A stretch of DNA of 24,754 nucleotides, from the IMG/VR virus record IMGVR_UViG_3300010885_030294, positions 1-24,754 of that record; one strand, given 5' to 3'. This document shows positions 8,053 to 17,044 of the stretch, one piece after another. The notes beneath the pieces are model-generated. The model ran no database searches. It was not told the DNA's origin and worked only from the letters and a program-made list of their open reading frames with translations. Source of the DNA: a virus. The position numbers were made by a program, and so were the translations under genes. Position 1 is the first letter of the stretch; every line of letters begins with the position of its first letter.

Positions 8053-9840
8053 CTAAGCAAGTGGATTGGTAACGTTATTATCGATTGTATCTTTTGCAAC
8101 TAAATAGGCAAGTGCTTTTTCACGAGTTTTTGCATCGTCTTTATAAACCTTGGCGACTTCATCATAAGTTAACTTGAACTTATTTGGAGAAGTAGAGTTG
8201 GTATCATAAACACCATTAACAATCTTTACGTATTCAGGAGCGTTGTCAGGAGTTTGTGTTTTTGCCACTCTTGCAAACTGTTTTGGTTTGTCTGCAAGCT
8301 CAATACCTTTCTTAATGGTTCTCATTGCATAGAGTGCTGAACGTGCTTCAGTAGATGCTTTGGCCTGTGGCATTTCAGCTTCAAGATTTTTGATGCTCTC
8401 AACATTTTTCTTTCTAAGCATCAAATCTTCCTTCATTACATCAAATGGATTTGGTGGCTTGATTGGATTACCCATTTCATCAAGCATTTCTACTGATGTG
8501 CTTGGTTTAGGTTCAGGAGTAATTTCAATGTCACCAATTGAGAATGGAGGAATAACCTTTGGAGCATTAGCTTCTGCTCTCTTTTGTCTGAGATAACGAA
8601 GTGTGTCAAGTGCTCCACCTGGCTGACCAAAGGTTGTTGTCTGAAGTCCAGCGGCCCTTTCAACTGGATAAGTTGCTGGCATTGTCTGTTCAGCCTCAAC
8701 TGCCGCAGCCTTTTCAACTGAGAAATCAGGCTTCATACCAAGTGCTTCCATTTCAATAGCACGTTGCATGTTTGCTGAAAGTGGAGTTGCTGGTCCCTTA
8801 TTTAATGCTGTCTGATAAATGGCAGGTGATACACTTTCAACCGCAACATTGCCACGTGGAACTGGTGGTCTCTGGGGTGAACTTGGCACATAAGTTGGCA
8901 TCTGTGGCATTTCCTTCATCAGGAAGCCACGAGAAGATGTTGGTGTGGATTCTGATTGAAGTGTTTGTAATGCTACATCATACTTATTTCTTAAATTCGA
9001 GTATTCAGGAATTGCCTTAGCATCTTCACCAAAAACAGCCTCAAGTTCAGTGATTCTATTTTTGATGTCAGTAACTGGCTTCAGTCTGGCAACTGCCTCA
9101 GCCTCATTAAATGTTGGAAGCTGACGAAGAGGACGCTTGGAAATACCGAATCCACCTTCACCAATTTGTGTCTGAAATGCTTCACGAGTTCTTGACAGGA
9201 CATCCTTACCTGGACCCTGTGCAATAAACTGATTCATTTCCTCAGCGGTGGCAGCCTTTTGACCCTCAAGCATGTTGATGTAATCATCAATTTGCTTCTG
9301 TCTTGCGGCTTCCATTTCATCCATTTTCTTCTGTTTCTCTTCAGCATCTAAACCTTCAAGTTCAGCATTCATCTGAAGAGTTTCCATCATGTCAGAACCA
9401 ATGTTTAGACGATTTGGTGTCTTTACAGTTTTAGTCTCAATTGTTTGACCCGTAATAAGTTCACCAGTGAATGGGTCAGTTGCAGGTCTTGTGGTTACTG
9501 ATGTGTAACCTTGCTGAGCCTTTGCAATGTCATACTGTAGGCGAGATGCTGAATTTGAATCTAGACCGCCAGTCTTCACCTTGTATTGAATTTCTTTTAG
9601 AGATGAAATTTGGTCATCAATACTCTTCTGTCTCTGTTTTAGCACATCAAGCTGAGCGGCCTGACTGAGCTTTTCGAATTCCATTTGACGAAGTTGTGAT
9701 GCTTGCACTTCTTCCCATAGTTTCCAACGGAGGTCAGAAACAAGTGAACCGTAACCTTTGCCTCTTGAATCGGTTACCTTTGGCACATCAACTTCAATTG
9801 AATAAACTGGAATGCCACCAGCTACTTGACGAATAGCCAT
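8053..9840 (-). CDS. Internal virion protein, medium size (T7 gp15 position)
   Basis: A 595-residue, mostly helical, charged protein. Probable coiled coils lie near residues 40-85 (QLRQMEFEKLSQAAQLDVLK and onward) and 150-205 (ELEGLDAEEKQKKMDEMEAA). A proline-rich middle lies around 300-330 (MPQMPTYVPSSPQRPPVPRG). There is no signal peptide or membrane segment. It sits between a small protein with an N-terminal hydrophobic segment and the giant protein, the same order as gp14-gp15-gp16 in T7, which together form the channel that carries DNA through the envelope. Its ATG overlaps the upstream TAA as TAATG. No sequence identity to gp15 is claimed. The assignment rests on order, size and composition. 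Confidence 0.75.
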   Translation of the reverse strand: MAIRQVAGGIPVYSIEVDVPKVTDSRGKGYGSLVSDLRWKLWEEVQASQLRQMEFEKLSQAAQLDVLKQRQKSIDDQISSLKEIQYKVKTGGLDSNSASRLQYDIAKAQQGYTSVTTRPATDPFTGELITGQTIETKTVKTPNRLNIGSDMMETLQMNAELEGLDAEEKQKKMDEMEAARQKQIDDYINMLEGQKAATAEEMNQFIAQGPGKDVLSRTREAFQTQIGEGGFGISKRPLRQLPTFNEAEAVARLKPVTDIKNRITELEAVFGEDAKAIPEYSNLRNKYDVALQTLQSESTPTSSRGFLMKEMPQMPTYVPSSPQRPPVPRGNVAVESVSPAIYQTALNKGPATPLSANMQRAIEMEALGMKPDFSVEKAAAVEAEQTMPATYPVERAAGLQTTTFGQPGGALDTLRYLRQKRAEANAPKVIPPFSIGDIEITPEPKPSTSVEMLDEMGNPIKPPNPFDVMKEDLMLRKKNVESIKNLEAEMPQAKASTEARSALYAMRTIKKGIELADKPKQFARVAKTQTPDNAPEYVKIVNGVYDTNSTSPNKFKLTYDEVAKVYKDDAKTREKALAYLVAKDTIDNNVTNPLA

Positions 9841-10493
9841 TACTTACCTCCTTTTAGTGCTGTGAGGTATTTGAAAATTTCTGGATTTGTAACTGAAAGT
9901 TCAATGTATCCTCTTGCCTCATCAGGTGAAACACCAAGTTGAGTTGCAAGGGCCTGAACAGATTGAGTCGATGGAGCTTTTGCACCTGCAAATAATCTTT
10001 CCTGAGCAGCAGTTGTAATTCCTGCTTCAACACCGGCACCGAGAATGGCACCTGCGGCAGCCTGAGCTTCTGCCTGTCTCTGACCTTCAGCAGCCTGAAG
10101 TGCAGCAATTTCCTGTTTCTGCTGCTGTTTTCTTGCTTCATCTGCGGCCATTATTTCAGTGCCAATTCTTTCCTGAGCACGCTGTCTCTCTTCATCAGCA
10201 AGTTGAGCACCAAGAAGTGCAGAACCAGCCTGAACACCACCAGAACCAGCAAGGAGTCTGTTTCTCTCAGATTCAGCACCCATTGCGGCAGCCTGAGAGG
10301 CACCTTGTAGTTGTCTATCCATTATTGCTTGCTCTTTTTCAGTCAAGCCAAGTAGTCCAGCCTGCTCCTTTGCCTGAAGCTCTTCTAGACGACGTTTATT
10401 TTGTCTTTCAAAACTTGAAGGAAGAAGTTGTGGTAGTTGTCCTGCAGCAGTTCCTGCCACTCCACCAAGTATCGCGAGTGTAATCGGGTCCAT
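9840..10493 (-). CDS. Small internal virion protein (T7 gp14 position)
   Basis: A 217-residue protein. It opens with a short glycine- and alanine-rich hydrophobic segment (ITLAILGGVAGTAAG, residues 4-18). Long Ala/Gln/Glu-rich helices follow (about 27-145), then a second small hydrophobic stretch (AAAGAILGAGVEAGITTA, about 145-162). This resembles T7 gp14 in size (196 residues there) and in layout; gp14 enters the outer membrane during ejection. The ATG is preceded by GGAG with 6 bases spacing. A 40-base gap separates it from the upstream tail gene. The stop overlaps the next start as TAATG. Confidence 0.75.
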   Translation of the reverse strand: MDPITLAILGGVAGTAAGQLPQLLPSSFERQNKRRLEELQAKEQAGLLGLTEKEQAIMDRQLQGASQAAAMGAESERNRLLAGSGGVQAGSALLGAQLADEERQRAQERIGTEIMAADEARKQQQKQEIAALQAAEGQRQAEAQAAAGAILGAGVEAGITTAAQERLFAGAKAPSTQSVQALATQLGVSPDEARGYIELSVTNPEIFKYLTALKGGK

Positions 10494-10533
10494 TATAAGC
10501 TCCTTTTGTAATTATCTACTAGTGTTGTGGAAA

Positions 10534-11280
10534 TTATTCATCATAGAAAATCTCCATGGTGTATTGTCTTGCTGAAGAATAACCCATTTCAACCTTTGGA
10601 TTGATTGCTACAAAGAAACGATAACTACCTGGGGCCAAGCCTTTTACCATCCATTGAAACTGAATCCATCGTCTATTCTGATTGTAATCATCTCTGGCAA
10701 GTGGAGTTCCACTATAATTTACTGAACCTGGGTCTGTGGTACCTGCAAATGAAACCGCAGATGTCTCTTCATAAGAATAACAACGAGTTCCCTGAATGAT
10801 TGTTGGCACAGGCACAGTTGGTGTGCTAATCATCAAATAAACTCGACTATCCCATTTGCCTTTTGTATTTGTGTCGTTTGACAAGGAAATAAAGTTTGCA
10901 CCAAATGTGAAAAATACACTTCCATCATGTTCAAGCACAACTGTATCACCACATTCATAGATTGCCTGATACTGCTTTGAGGTTGCTGAGATTTGTGTTG
11001 CATCATTTGTTTTTGTGTGTGCGGTAAAATAACTACGGTCTCTCAAAATGGCTGAATCATTGAATCTACCAAAAATCTCACCTGTAGCAAATTGGTGATG
11101 ATTTGTAATTGGGTCTAATTCACCACGCTGAAAGTCAGAGGTATTGAATACACCGGCATTATAGTCGGCTTGCACAATGTCTTGATTGATGTATTTCTTA
11201 ACTGAATTATCGTTGCTATTTTGATTGTAGTCAGTTAAAACATTTCCATCTACATAGTTGTAAGGTTTGTTATAGCTCAT
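10534..11280 (-). CDS. Beta-rich tail protein, third of three tandem genes
   Basis: A 248-residue protein with an Asn/Tyr-rich N-terminal third (YNKPYNYVDGNVLTDYNQNS, then KKYINQDIVQADYN). The C-terminal two thirds are predicted beta, ending in YRFFVAINPKVEMGY and QYTMEIFYDE. It is the third of three adjacent genes coding for 234-248 residue proteins with the same plan: a short polar N-terminal stretch with a 'yin/N' motif, then a beta domain ending in a long strand. The ATG overlaps the upstream TGA as ATGA, with GAGG before it. Its place between the tail nozzle gene and the ejection proteins suggests a tail collar, spike or small fibre. No family is recognised. Confidence 0.72.
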   Translation of the reverse strand: MSYNKPYNYVDGNVLTDYNQNSNDNSVKKYINQDIVQADYNAGVFNTSDFQRGELDPITNHHQFATGEIFGRFNDSAILRDRSYFTAHTKTNDATQISATSKQYQAIYECGDTVVLEHDGSVFFTFGANFISLSNDTNTKGKWDSRVYLMISTPTVPVPTIIQGTRCYSYEETSAVSFAGTTDPGSVNYSGTPLARDDYNQNRRWIQFQWMVKGLAPGSYRFFVAINPKVEMGYSSARQYTMEIFYDE

Positions 11281-11981
11281 CTTTTACCTCTGATTGCATA
11301 AAGTTCGTGTCTTTCAATCTTCAGTGTGTTTGTATTGATGAATACTTTGCATTGAAGGACAATACTATTCAGAACACGACCTGCAGTTGATTGTCTGTAA
11401 CATGCTGAAAAGGCAAATGGCTGCCAGTTTATTGCACCAGCAAGTGGCTGACTGATTGTATTTGTGAGCGTTCCATTCTTCTTTGTGGTAAAACTGTATC
11501 CCCATTCACCAATAACTGTCGTTCCAGGAACACCACCAGTGGTGTGATTTAGAAGTAATCTGAAGGCATAGTAATTGTTTTTGCCTTTGTTACCAGCTGG
11601 CAGACCAGCATAGTCATAATCGGTTGCAATTGTGGATTCACCAACCATTCCACTGGCCATAAAACGAACAACTTCACCAACATCAGGTGTAACGTTAAGA
11701 GTAATCTGAGCAGGATTACCACCTTGTGTAATTGTTGTGTAACTTGTGCTGTTATAACTTGTTTGTGTTGTGGTTGGATTTTCGTATTCATAGAGAGCAT
11801 TGGCAACAGCAATACCAGTTGGTCCTGATGCCATGTGTCTCCATGTTATCCAACCACTTGCAGTATTATCACTATCAAGGTTGGATGAAGCTGTCTGTAA
11901 ATCATCGTATGGTGCATTCAACTCTGCTGCGGTTGCTATGTCACCAGGTCCGAAATTATTTGTTGAAGTAACTGTTGGCAT
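11277..11981 (-). CDS. Beta-rich tail protein, second of three tandem genes
   Basis: A 234-residue protein starting MPTVTSTNNFGPGD. I chose the ATG at 11981 because it overlaps the upstream TAA as TAATG, the usual coupling in this operon. A GTG 24 bases further upstream (12005) would add eight residues. The N-terminal stretch, with ATAAELNAPYDDLQTASSN then GWITWRH, has the look of phage tail attachment segments. The rest is probably a beta sandwich, ending in NSIVLQCKVFINTNTLKIER. Size, plan and neighbours match the genes on either side. Likely a structural tail component, role unknown. Confidence 0.72.
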   Translation of the reverse strand: MPTVTSTNNFGPGDIATAAELNAPYDDLQTASSNLDSDNTASGWITWRHMASGPTGIAVANALYEYENPTTTQTSYNSTSYTTITQGGNPAQITLNVTPDVGEVVRFMASGMVGESTIATDYDYAGLPAGNKGKNNYYAFRLLLNHTTGGVPGTTVIGEWGYSFTTKKNGTLTNTISQPLAGAINWQPFAFSACYRQSTAGRVLNSIVLQCKVFINTNTLKIERHELYAIRGKR

Positions 11982-12703
11982 TATCTCACCGTATTCCTTA
12001 CCCACACTTCAGCTGAGAATACAAGGAATTCTGAACCGTGTGGTGTGCCTGTTGTGTTGTAATCTGAAATTGTGCTAATCCAACGAACATCAATGTTGAC
12101 ATTTTGTGAGCCACAAGGAATGCTGAATGGCAATTCAGTTGTATGACGCTTTGGAGGAATCTGTCCTGTTCTTGCAACTAAAACATTGTTAACGAATACA
12201 CCCCACTCAGAAACCCAATCATGACCACGAGTTCCACTGAAGTTAATGTCATTCAATATACAAAGAAGTGTGTCAGTTCCATGCTGCCAGTCAATGATTG
12301 CACACCCATTTAGCATACCCTCTCTTGCATCAAAGTTGAGGTCAAACTGTTCAAATCCTGAATAATAGGAAAGTCTATTCCAGCCCTTGCTCCAGTCATC
12401 AGTCTTCAGGTCAAGTGTAAGAATTGGTGTCCAAACATCGGTTGAACCTTCAAATGAAGATGAACGACGTTTCCAATAATAACCTTGTGTTGTTAATGGA
12501 CATTTTGCACCAGAAACAGCACCTGAAGTAATAGTGTCAGGGTCACCAAGAGAAACATGTGTGGTCTCAACAGAATAAACTGGAAGGTTATTTCCGTTGA
12601 GGTTTCCGTTCCACTCATTTATGTATTTTTGAATGTTATTGTTCAGAATCTGTGGCTTCACCATTCCATTCTGTTCAATAGGTAAGTCAGTAAAAGTTTT
12701 CAT
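11981..12703 (-). CDS. Beta-rich tail protein, first of three tandem genes
   Basis: A 240-residue protein. The N-terminus (NGMVKPQILNNNIQKYINEW) gives way to a probable beta domain with many aromatic residues (DDWSKGWNRLSYYSGFEQFD) and a final strand FLVFSAEVWVRNTVR. The ATG overlaps the TGA stop of the nozzle gene as ATGA. It is directly downstream of the tail nozzle and shares its plan with the next two genes, so it may bind the nozzle. No recognised motif or family. A receptor-binding or collar role would be consistent but is not shown. Confidence 0.72.
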   Translation of the reverse strand: MKTFTDLPIEQNGMVKPQILNNNIQKYINEWNGNLNGNNLPVYSVETTHVSLGDPDTITSGAVSGAKCPLTTQGYYWKRRSSSFEGSTDVWTPILTLDLKTDDWSKGWNRLSYYSGFEQFDLNFDAREGMLNGCAIIDWQHGTDTLLCILNDINFSGTRGHDWVSEWGVFVNNVLVARTGQIPPKRHTTELPFSIPCGSQNVNIDVRWISTISDYNTTGTPHGSEFLVFSAEVWVRNTVR

Positions 12704-14955
12704 TGTGGTTGTCCCATTTGTAGGTTAATGCGCTGATTGAGTGGCATTTGATCGGTATCGGAGTAATGCACATCAATACCGAGGACATGAAATGTGTATG
12801 AACCAGTAACAAAAAACTTGAAGTGGTCAACAAGTCCAGTATTGACATCCCAACGAAGTCTAATAACTCTTGGCTCCTGAATAGTTGATGAACCAATGGT
12901 GAAATAATTCTTGGATGCACCATTATCAGGTCCAAGCACTGGATCTTCACCTGTTGTGAATACCTTTTCAGACTTGGCCATTTTTTGACCACCAGCACTA
13001 TACTGAATAAATGAATAATCCTGTTGCCAAGTGAGTTGTAGTAAGTTATCACCATAAGCCAGAATGTCAAGCTCTAGATAAAACACTCTATGTTTGATTG
13101 AGTTATCATCAAAGTCAATCCAATCACTTTCCCATTTGCAAGTTGGTTTGGCAACATCAGTTACGGTGTATTCATAACTTTCATTTGTGACACCATTTAA
13201 TTCTAGTTGTTTGCCCCAACCTTTGTTTCCACTCCATACCTGAAGACCAACAAGTGTGCCAAGAGCTTCAAATCTGGTGTCAAATGGGTCGGATGTCCAG
13301 TTTGGTAATGTGCCAATGATGATGTTACCTACAGGGTCAGATGCCAATGCGGTAAATGCCCATAAGTATTCATCACCTGTTGTCAATGTATGACGAAGTG
13401 ACCACTGACCATTATCAATGTGATAAACAATACCACGACAGTTATAGGTGAAACCATTTGGAATGTAATGAATCCAATACTCACGCTCTTTGGCTGAATA
13501 AACAGCAGTGGCTCTTGGTAATGCATTTCTACTGATTAGTGGAATTTCTTTTGCAAGACCTGAAGATGTTTTGGAAATAGTGATGGATGAACCACCATCA
13601 AGACCACCACCAATTGCATAGATGCCATCATAACCCAAAAACATAAGACCAACACCAGGCACAATTTTTGCTGTATTGACCGCTGTGGTTCCAATTTCAG
13701 GTGTTAGTTGTGATACCTGATAGCTTCCGCCGTTACCAACACGAATAATGTCGATTGAACGCTGACGGAATACAATAAGATTATTGTAAAATGCAACTAA
13801 TCCAGTGATTGCTCCACCTGCTGTGTTACCAACATCGAAGTAGTCAAATGCACCAAACTGTTCAGGTAGTCCCTGCTTGGAGTAGATAATCTTTGTTGGA
13901 TTCTGACTTCCACCTGCAAGCCAAATGCTTCCATTCCATGTGGCACCAAATGAATAACCTGACTGAATGGTTGAGGTGTCTGAAATTGAAGGAGCGGTAT
14001 CAATAAGCTGACCATCAGGAATAATGTCAACATAAAACTCAGTTGTGTTATCATTGATTTGATTCACAAGGTAATAAGTCGAATCATTTGCACCTGCAGA
14101 TGTGTCAACCTTTTGATTTTTTGTACGATAGAGACGACGGGCCACAATACCTCCAGTGGAAGGTCCCGTCGGAAGATGCTTGATAACAACACCGAATTTC
14201 TTTTGTGTTGCATTGGAATCTGTTTGCCAAGAAATACCAGTTGCTGCTGACAGGGGACTTTCAGAACCAGTGTCTGAAATAAATGTCATTTTCCAATCAA
14301 AGTTATTGAATTCTTCATTTGATGAATAACCAAGACCAATTGAAGACTTTGATTCAAAATGTGGTGCAGCAACACCAAGGTTGAGGTCATCAGTTCCGTC
14401 AAGATACTTTGGCTGAATGTCAAGTGGTTCAGGTGCAGGTGTTGGAAGTGTGAATCCGAAATCACGAATTTTCTCACCACCATAGAACCATAATGGCTTG
14501 TCATAGCCATTGATGATTAGAAGTCTGTTTCCATAAGGAATGTATTGTGTGCCAGGTTCATTGAGTTTTGGCTTATGTCTGCCTTCCTGAAGTAGAACCC
14601 AGTCATCATAAAAGTTGGCAATGGCAAGTGTGCCCTTATTGCCAATCCAATAATAGAGTTTGCCACCACTTTCCACAATGTAATAAATCTGTTCAGTATT
14701 CTGCTTCGACCAAACATAGAGACTATCAACTTTTTCAACAAATAGTGCAGTAATAAGTGCTGTGTTTAGTCCAGGAGTAAATGATGTACCAGGGTCCCAC
14801 CAAGGTTCAATACCTCTATCAAATAACCAGCCTCCACCAAGTGGGTCAACACGTGCAGCGGTAACATCATCCGCAGCATTCATCTGCGGAGCTTTCCAAC
14901 GCTGTTCAATACCAGATAGATTTTCGAATGTTATCTTTTTTCTTGATAGAGCCAT
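12700..14955 (-). CDS. Tail nozzle protein (tail tubular protein B-like)
   Basis: A 751-residue protein immediately downstream of the tail adaptor. The length, the position and the mostly beta, repetitive composition fit the tail nozzle (T7 gp12 or P22 gp10-like) family. Blocks such as NGSIWLAGGSQNPTKIIYSK and YNNLIVFRQRSIDIIRVG look like blades of a propeller-like domain, a known feature of these proteins. I chose the ATG at 14955, which overlaps the upstream TAA as TAATG. A TTG at 14982 would add nine residues. The nozzle closes the virion channel before infection. The family assignment comes from order, size and these propeller-like blocks. Confidence 0.82.
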   Translation of the reverse strand: MALSRKKITFENLSGIEQRWKAPQMNAADDVTAARVDPLGGGWLFDRGIEPWWDPGTSFTPGLNTALITALFVEKVDSLYVWSKQNTEQIYYIVESGGKLYYWIGNKGTLAIANFYDDWVLLQEGRHKPKLNEPGTQYIPYGNRLLIINGYDKPLWFYGGEKIRDFGFTLPTPAPEPLDIQPKYLDGTDDLNLGVAAPHFESKSSIGLGYSSNEEFNNFDWKMTFISDTGSESPLSAATGISWQTDSNATQKKFGVVIKHLPTGPSTGGIVARRLYRTKNQKVDTSAGANDSTYYLVNQINDNTTEFYVDIIPDGQLIDTAPSISDTSTIQSGYSFGATWNGSIWLAGGSQNPTKIIYSKQGLPEQFGAFDYFDVGNTAGGAITGLVAFYNNLIVFRQRSIDIIRVGNGGSYQVSQLTPEIGTTAVNTAKIVPGVGLMFLGYDGIYAIGGGLDGGSSITISKTSSGLAKEIPLISRNALPRATAVYSAKEREYWIHYIPNGFTYNCRGIVYHIDNGQWSLRHTLTTGDEYLWAFTALASDPVGNIIIGTLPNWTSDPFDTRFEALGTLVGLQVWSGNKGWGKQLELNGVTNESYEYTVTDVAKPTCKWESDWIDFDDNSIKHRVFYLELDILAYGDNLLQLTWQQDYSFIQYSAGGQKMAKSEKVFTTGEDPVLGPDNGASKNYFTIGSSTIQEPRVIRLRWDVNTGLVDHFKFFVTGSYTFHVLGIDVHYSDTDQMPLNQRINLQMGQPQ

Positions 14956-16466
14956 TAGCTTAGCTTCCTTAGTGATGTCCAATCATAAGGTGCAAAACCT
15001 TCAGTTGCACCAATGTTGAATCTACCACGAACAACTGAAGAATCGATATGGTCACAATAACGTTTTTCCAACTGTTTCATGTCATTGTCAATTCTACGTC
15101 TGTAGGTTTCTGACATTGAAATGTTACCAAGCTTGAGATAAACCTCTTCAAGTGCCTTGCTAACGATTAACTGATGAAATTCATAAGGGAACTGAGGAGA
15201 ATCGGTTCCTTCAGCAAGCAATTGTGGCTTGTAAATGTATCTCATTTCACCATAGCGTAGGAACTGTTGTGGCACCTTGCTAAAATCATCACCACCTGCT
15301 TGCTGAGTAACTGTAACATCCCAGGCATCAACACGTGGATAGGGACGAATGAGTAAATGCTGACCATCGATTTCAATGTATCTTGGATTACCTGAATCGA
15401 TACAGTTGAAGTATGGCACGTTTACTGAGGAAACAGTATCGGCAGCAATAATGTTGCCAAGATAACTGGAAGTATTACGAGTGAGGCCACCATTGTTGAA
15501 AAACTTCCAAGCAGGAAGGCCAAGACGCTCACCAGTTGCTCTATTGAAGTTTGCATTCCAGAAAATAATCTTACGATAGCCTTCATACTGAGATGGCACG
15601 GTGTCCTTTGACTGCCAGCTATCTGCAATGATTGGCTGATTATCCCATGACACAAAGTTAACTGTTAGACCAACTGTGCCGCCATTTCTGACAAATTTAA
15701 TTGTTTCAGGTTGTGATAGGGCACCAAGTAGTCCGTATTCATTGACGAATGCCCAACAAACCTCAAGATAAGTGTTATTTGCAAAGCCTGTATTATCTTC
15801 TCTATTGTATTGTGCAAGTGTTAGTTTTTCACCTGGAGGAATGTTTCTTGGTGGTGTCCAAACAAATGCTTCAGCATAAGCGGCTTTATAATCTGTGCGT
15901 AGATTGAGTTCCTCATCACGTCTTGGTAAAATAGCTCTTAGTTTTCCGTATGGTGGAAGAGCACCTGAACCGACATTGGAAGGATTGTCTCTATGTGATA
16001 GTGAAAGTAATTCTAAACAATCCTGAGGAAGATTGTAGTAACGCTTTTTAATGACCCAACCAGTGGAGTCAGCTTTTGTTGTGCCAATAAATGGACGGTC
16101 AAGCAAAATCTCTTGCTGACTCACAACTTTAGAAATAATGTATTCAAAGTTATCAACATCAAAGATTGTGCCTTCCCAAACCTCAGGTGAGAGTCTGTCG
16201 ATGTTTGCACTGAATGTTACACGTCTTGAACCTTTAGTCAGATTTGCATTTACTGATGCTGAAGGTGCAATAACATCTCTGGTTGGCAGAATGTCAGGTT
16301 GAAATTGAAATAATGATAATTTTTGTGAGAATACCCATCTCTTTGCTGTCCATAGCGATAGATAGGCTTCATTTAACAAATGGTCCATCTGGTCATTGAA
16401 TGCCTGAAGGTCCGGACTATAATCAAGATGATTTTTTAGGCGCTCACGTAACGCAGTTAGGTTCAT
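14955..16466 (-). CDS. Tail adaptor / head-tail connector (tail tubular protein A-like)
   Basis: A 503-residue protein. The helical N-terminus (LTALRERLKNHLDYSPDLQA, then MDHLLNEAYLSLWTAKRW) is typical of podovirus adaptor proteins that dock onto the portal ring. It sits between the head genes and the nozzle gene, the order found for gp11-gp12 in T7. It is longer than T7 gp11 (about 196 residues). The extra middle part (about 60-430) is probably beta and could add a tail-decorating domain. The ATG has AAGGA upstream and follows a terminator-like hairpin, so it may need its own promoter or readthrough. The C-terminal 70 residues are helical and charged (VYLKLGNISMSETYRRRIDN). Confidence 0.8.
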   Translation of the reverse strand: MNLTALRERLKNHLDYSPDLQAFNDQMDHLLNEAYLSLWTAKRWVFSQKLSLFQFQPDILPTRDVIAPSASVNANLTKGSRRVTFSANIDRLSPEVWEGTIFDVDNFEYIISKVVSQQEILLDRPFIGTTKADSTGWVIKKRYYNLPQDCLELLSLSHRDNPSNVGSGALPPYGKLRAILPRRDEELNLRTDYKAAYAEAFVWTPPRNIPPGEKLTLAQYNREDNTGFANNTYLEVCWAFVNEYGLLGALSQPETIKFVRNGGTVGLTVNFVSWDNQPIIADSWQSKDTVPSQYEGYRKIIFWNANFNRATGERLGLPAWKFFNNGGLTRNTSSYLGNIIAADTVSSVNVPYFNCIDSGNPRYIEIDGQHLLIRPYPRVDAWDVTVTQQAGGDDFSKVPQQFLRYGEMRYIYKPQLLAEGTDSPQFPYEFHQLIVSKALEEVYLKLGNISMSETYRRRIDNDMKQLEKRYCDHIDSSVVRGRFNIGATEGFAPYDWTSLRKLS

Positions 16467-16503
16467 TTGTTTTCCTTTTTTCTAATTATAACTAAAAACA
16501 CGA

Positions 16504-16534
16504 CAGGGGCCAGACTAAAAAAGTCTGGCCCCTG
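16504..16534 (-). terminator. Strong terminator-like hairpin after the head genes
   Basis: A perfect 13-bp inverted repeat (CAGGGGCCAGACT) with a five-base loop lies 7 bases after the stop of the decoration gene. On the minus strand the stem is followed, after 5 bases, by TTTTT, so it can act as an intrinsic terminator for transcription coming from scaffold, capsid and decoration. On the plus strand ATTTATTT follows, so it might also act in the other direction. In phages such an element often leaks and lowers expression of the tail genes relative to the capsid gene. Confidence 0.8.
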
Positions 16535-16541
16535 CATTTAT

Positions 16542-17015
16542 TTAGAAGCGCTTAAAGACCCAAACAGGTGCTACGTTTGTAGCAGCATCGGCGAGAGCAA
16601 CACCGCAAGGAAGTGTATTAGTATGAGTACCAGTTGCATACTTGAGAGCGCGACCAGCGGTAGCACCTGAAGTAGTAACAGCTTCACCCTTAAGAACACC
16701 AGTTACGACGTTAGCAGTTGCCCAATAACCGTCGATAACAACCTTGACCTTTGCGCCTGACGAAACTGTTTCAGTAGCAACACCAACAACGAGTGGGTTA
16801 CCGGCAGTGGCTGGGCTCTGAATAACCTGAAGAACACGGTTTGCACCGGTTGCAGAGGTATCAAAGATAACCCAGTCACCGGCAGTGATTGAACCACCAG
16901 CGATGAATGTTTCTGTCTGTGAACGGTCCATAACATCGCCACCGACTGGTGCGGAAACACCAAGTCCAGTGGTCTGTGAAGTGCCGAGGTATTGAATGAG
17001 AGTATTAGTAGCCAT
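16542..17015 (-). CDS. Capsid decoration (cement) protein, DUF2190-like
   Basis: A 157-residue protein directly after the major capsid gene. It is small, rich in Gly, Ala, Thr and Val, and built of short beta strands with the rhythm of capsid cement proteins: GSITAGDWVIFDTS, LVVGVATETVSSGAKVKVVI, GEAVTTSGATAGRALKYA. The DUF2190 family has the same 'value of field, G-D-V, VGVA, aG..l' pattern. It would bind the outside of the mature capsid. Base composition and codon choice are shifted to C-ending codons like the capsid gene and unlike the neighbours, which fits a very abundant protein. AAAGGA precedes the ATG. Followed at once by a strong hairpin. Confidence 0.78.
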   Translation of the reverse strand: MATNTLIQYLGTSQTTGLGVSAPVGGDVMDRSQTETFIAGGSITAGDWVIFDTSATGANRVLQVIQSPATAGNPLVVGVATETVSSGAKVKVVIDGYWATANVVTGVLKGEAVTTSGATAGRALKYATGTHTNTLPCGVALADAATNVAPVWVFKRF

Positions 17016-17044
17016 GTGTTTTTATCCTTTGTTTCCTTTAATGA

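Noticed and set aside
10100-10483. 127-codon plus-strand open frame across the small internal virion protein gene
   Set aside because: It is the reverse reading of an Ala/Gln-rich coding region, which gives Leu/Gln/Val-rich frames without stops; no start signals.
11981-12005. Upstream GTG start for the second beta-rich tail protein, and similar longer starts for the nozzle (14982) and portal (21880)
   Set aside because: In all three cases the ATG that overlaps the previous stop (TAATG or ATGA) fits the coupling used throughout the operon; the longer starts overlap the upstream gene by about 25 bases.
12687-13070. 127-codon minus-strand frame inside the nozzle gene
   Set aside because: Out-of-frame shadow of the nozzle gene with no start signals and no homology-like pattern.
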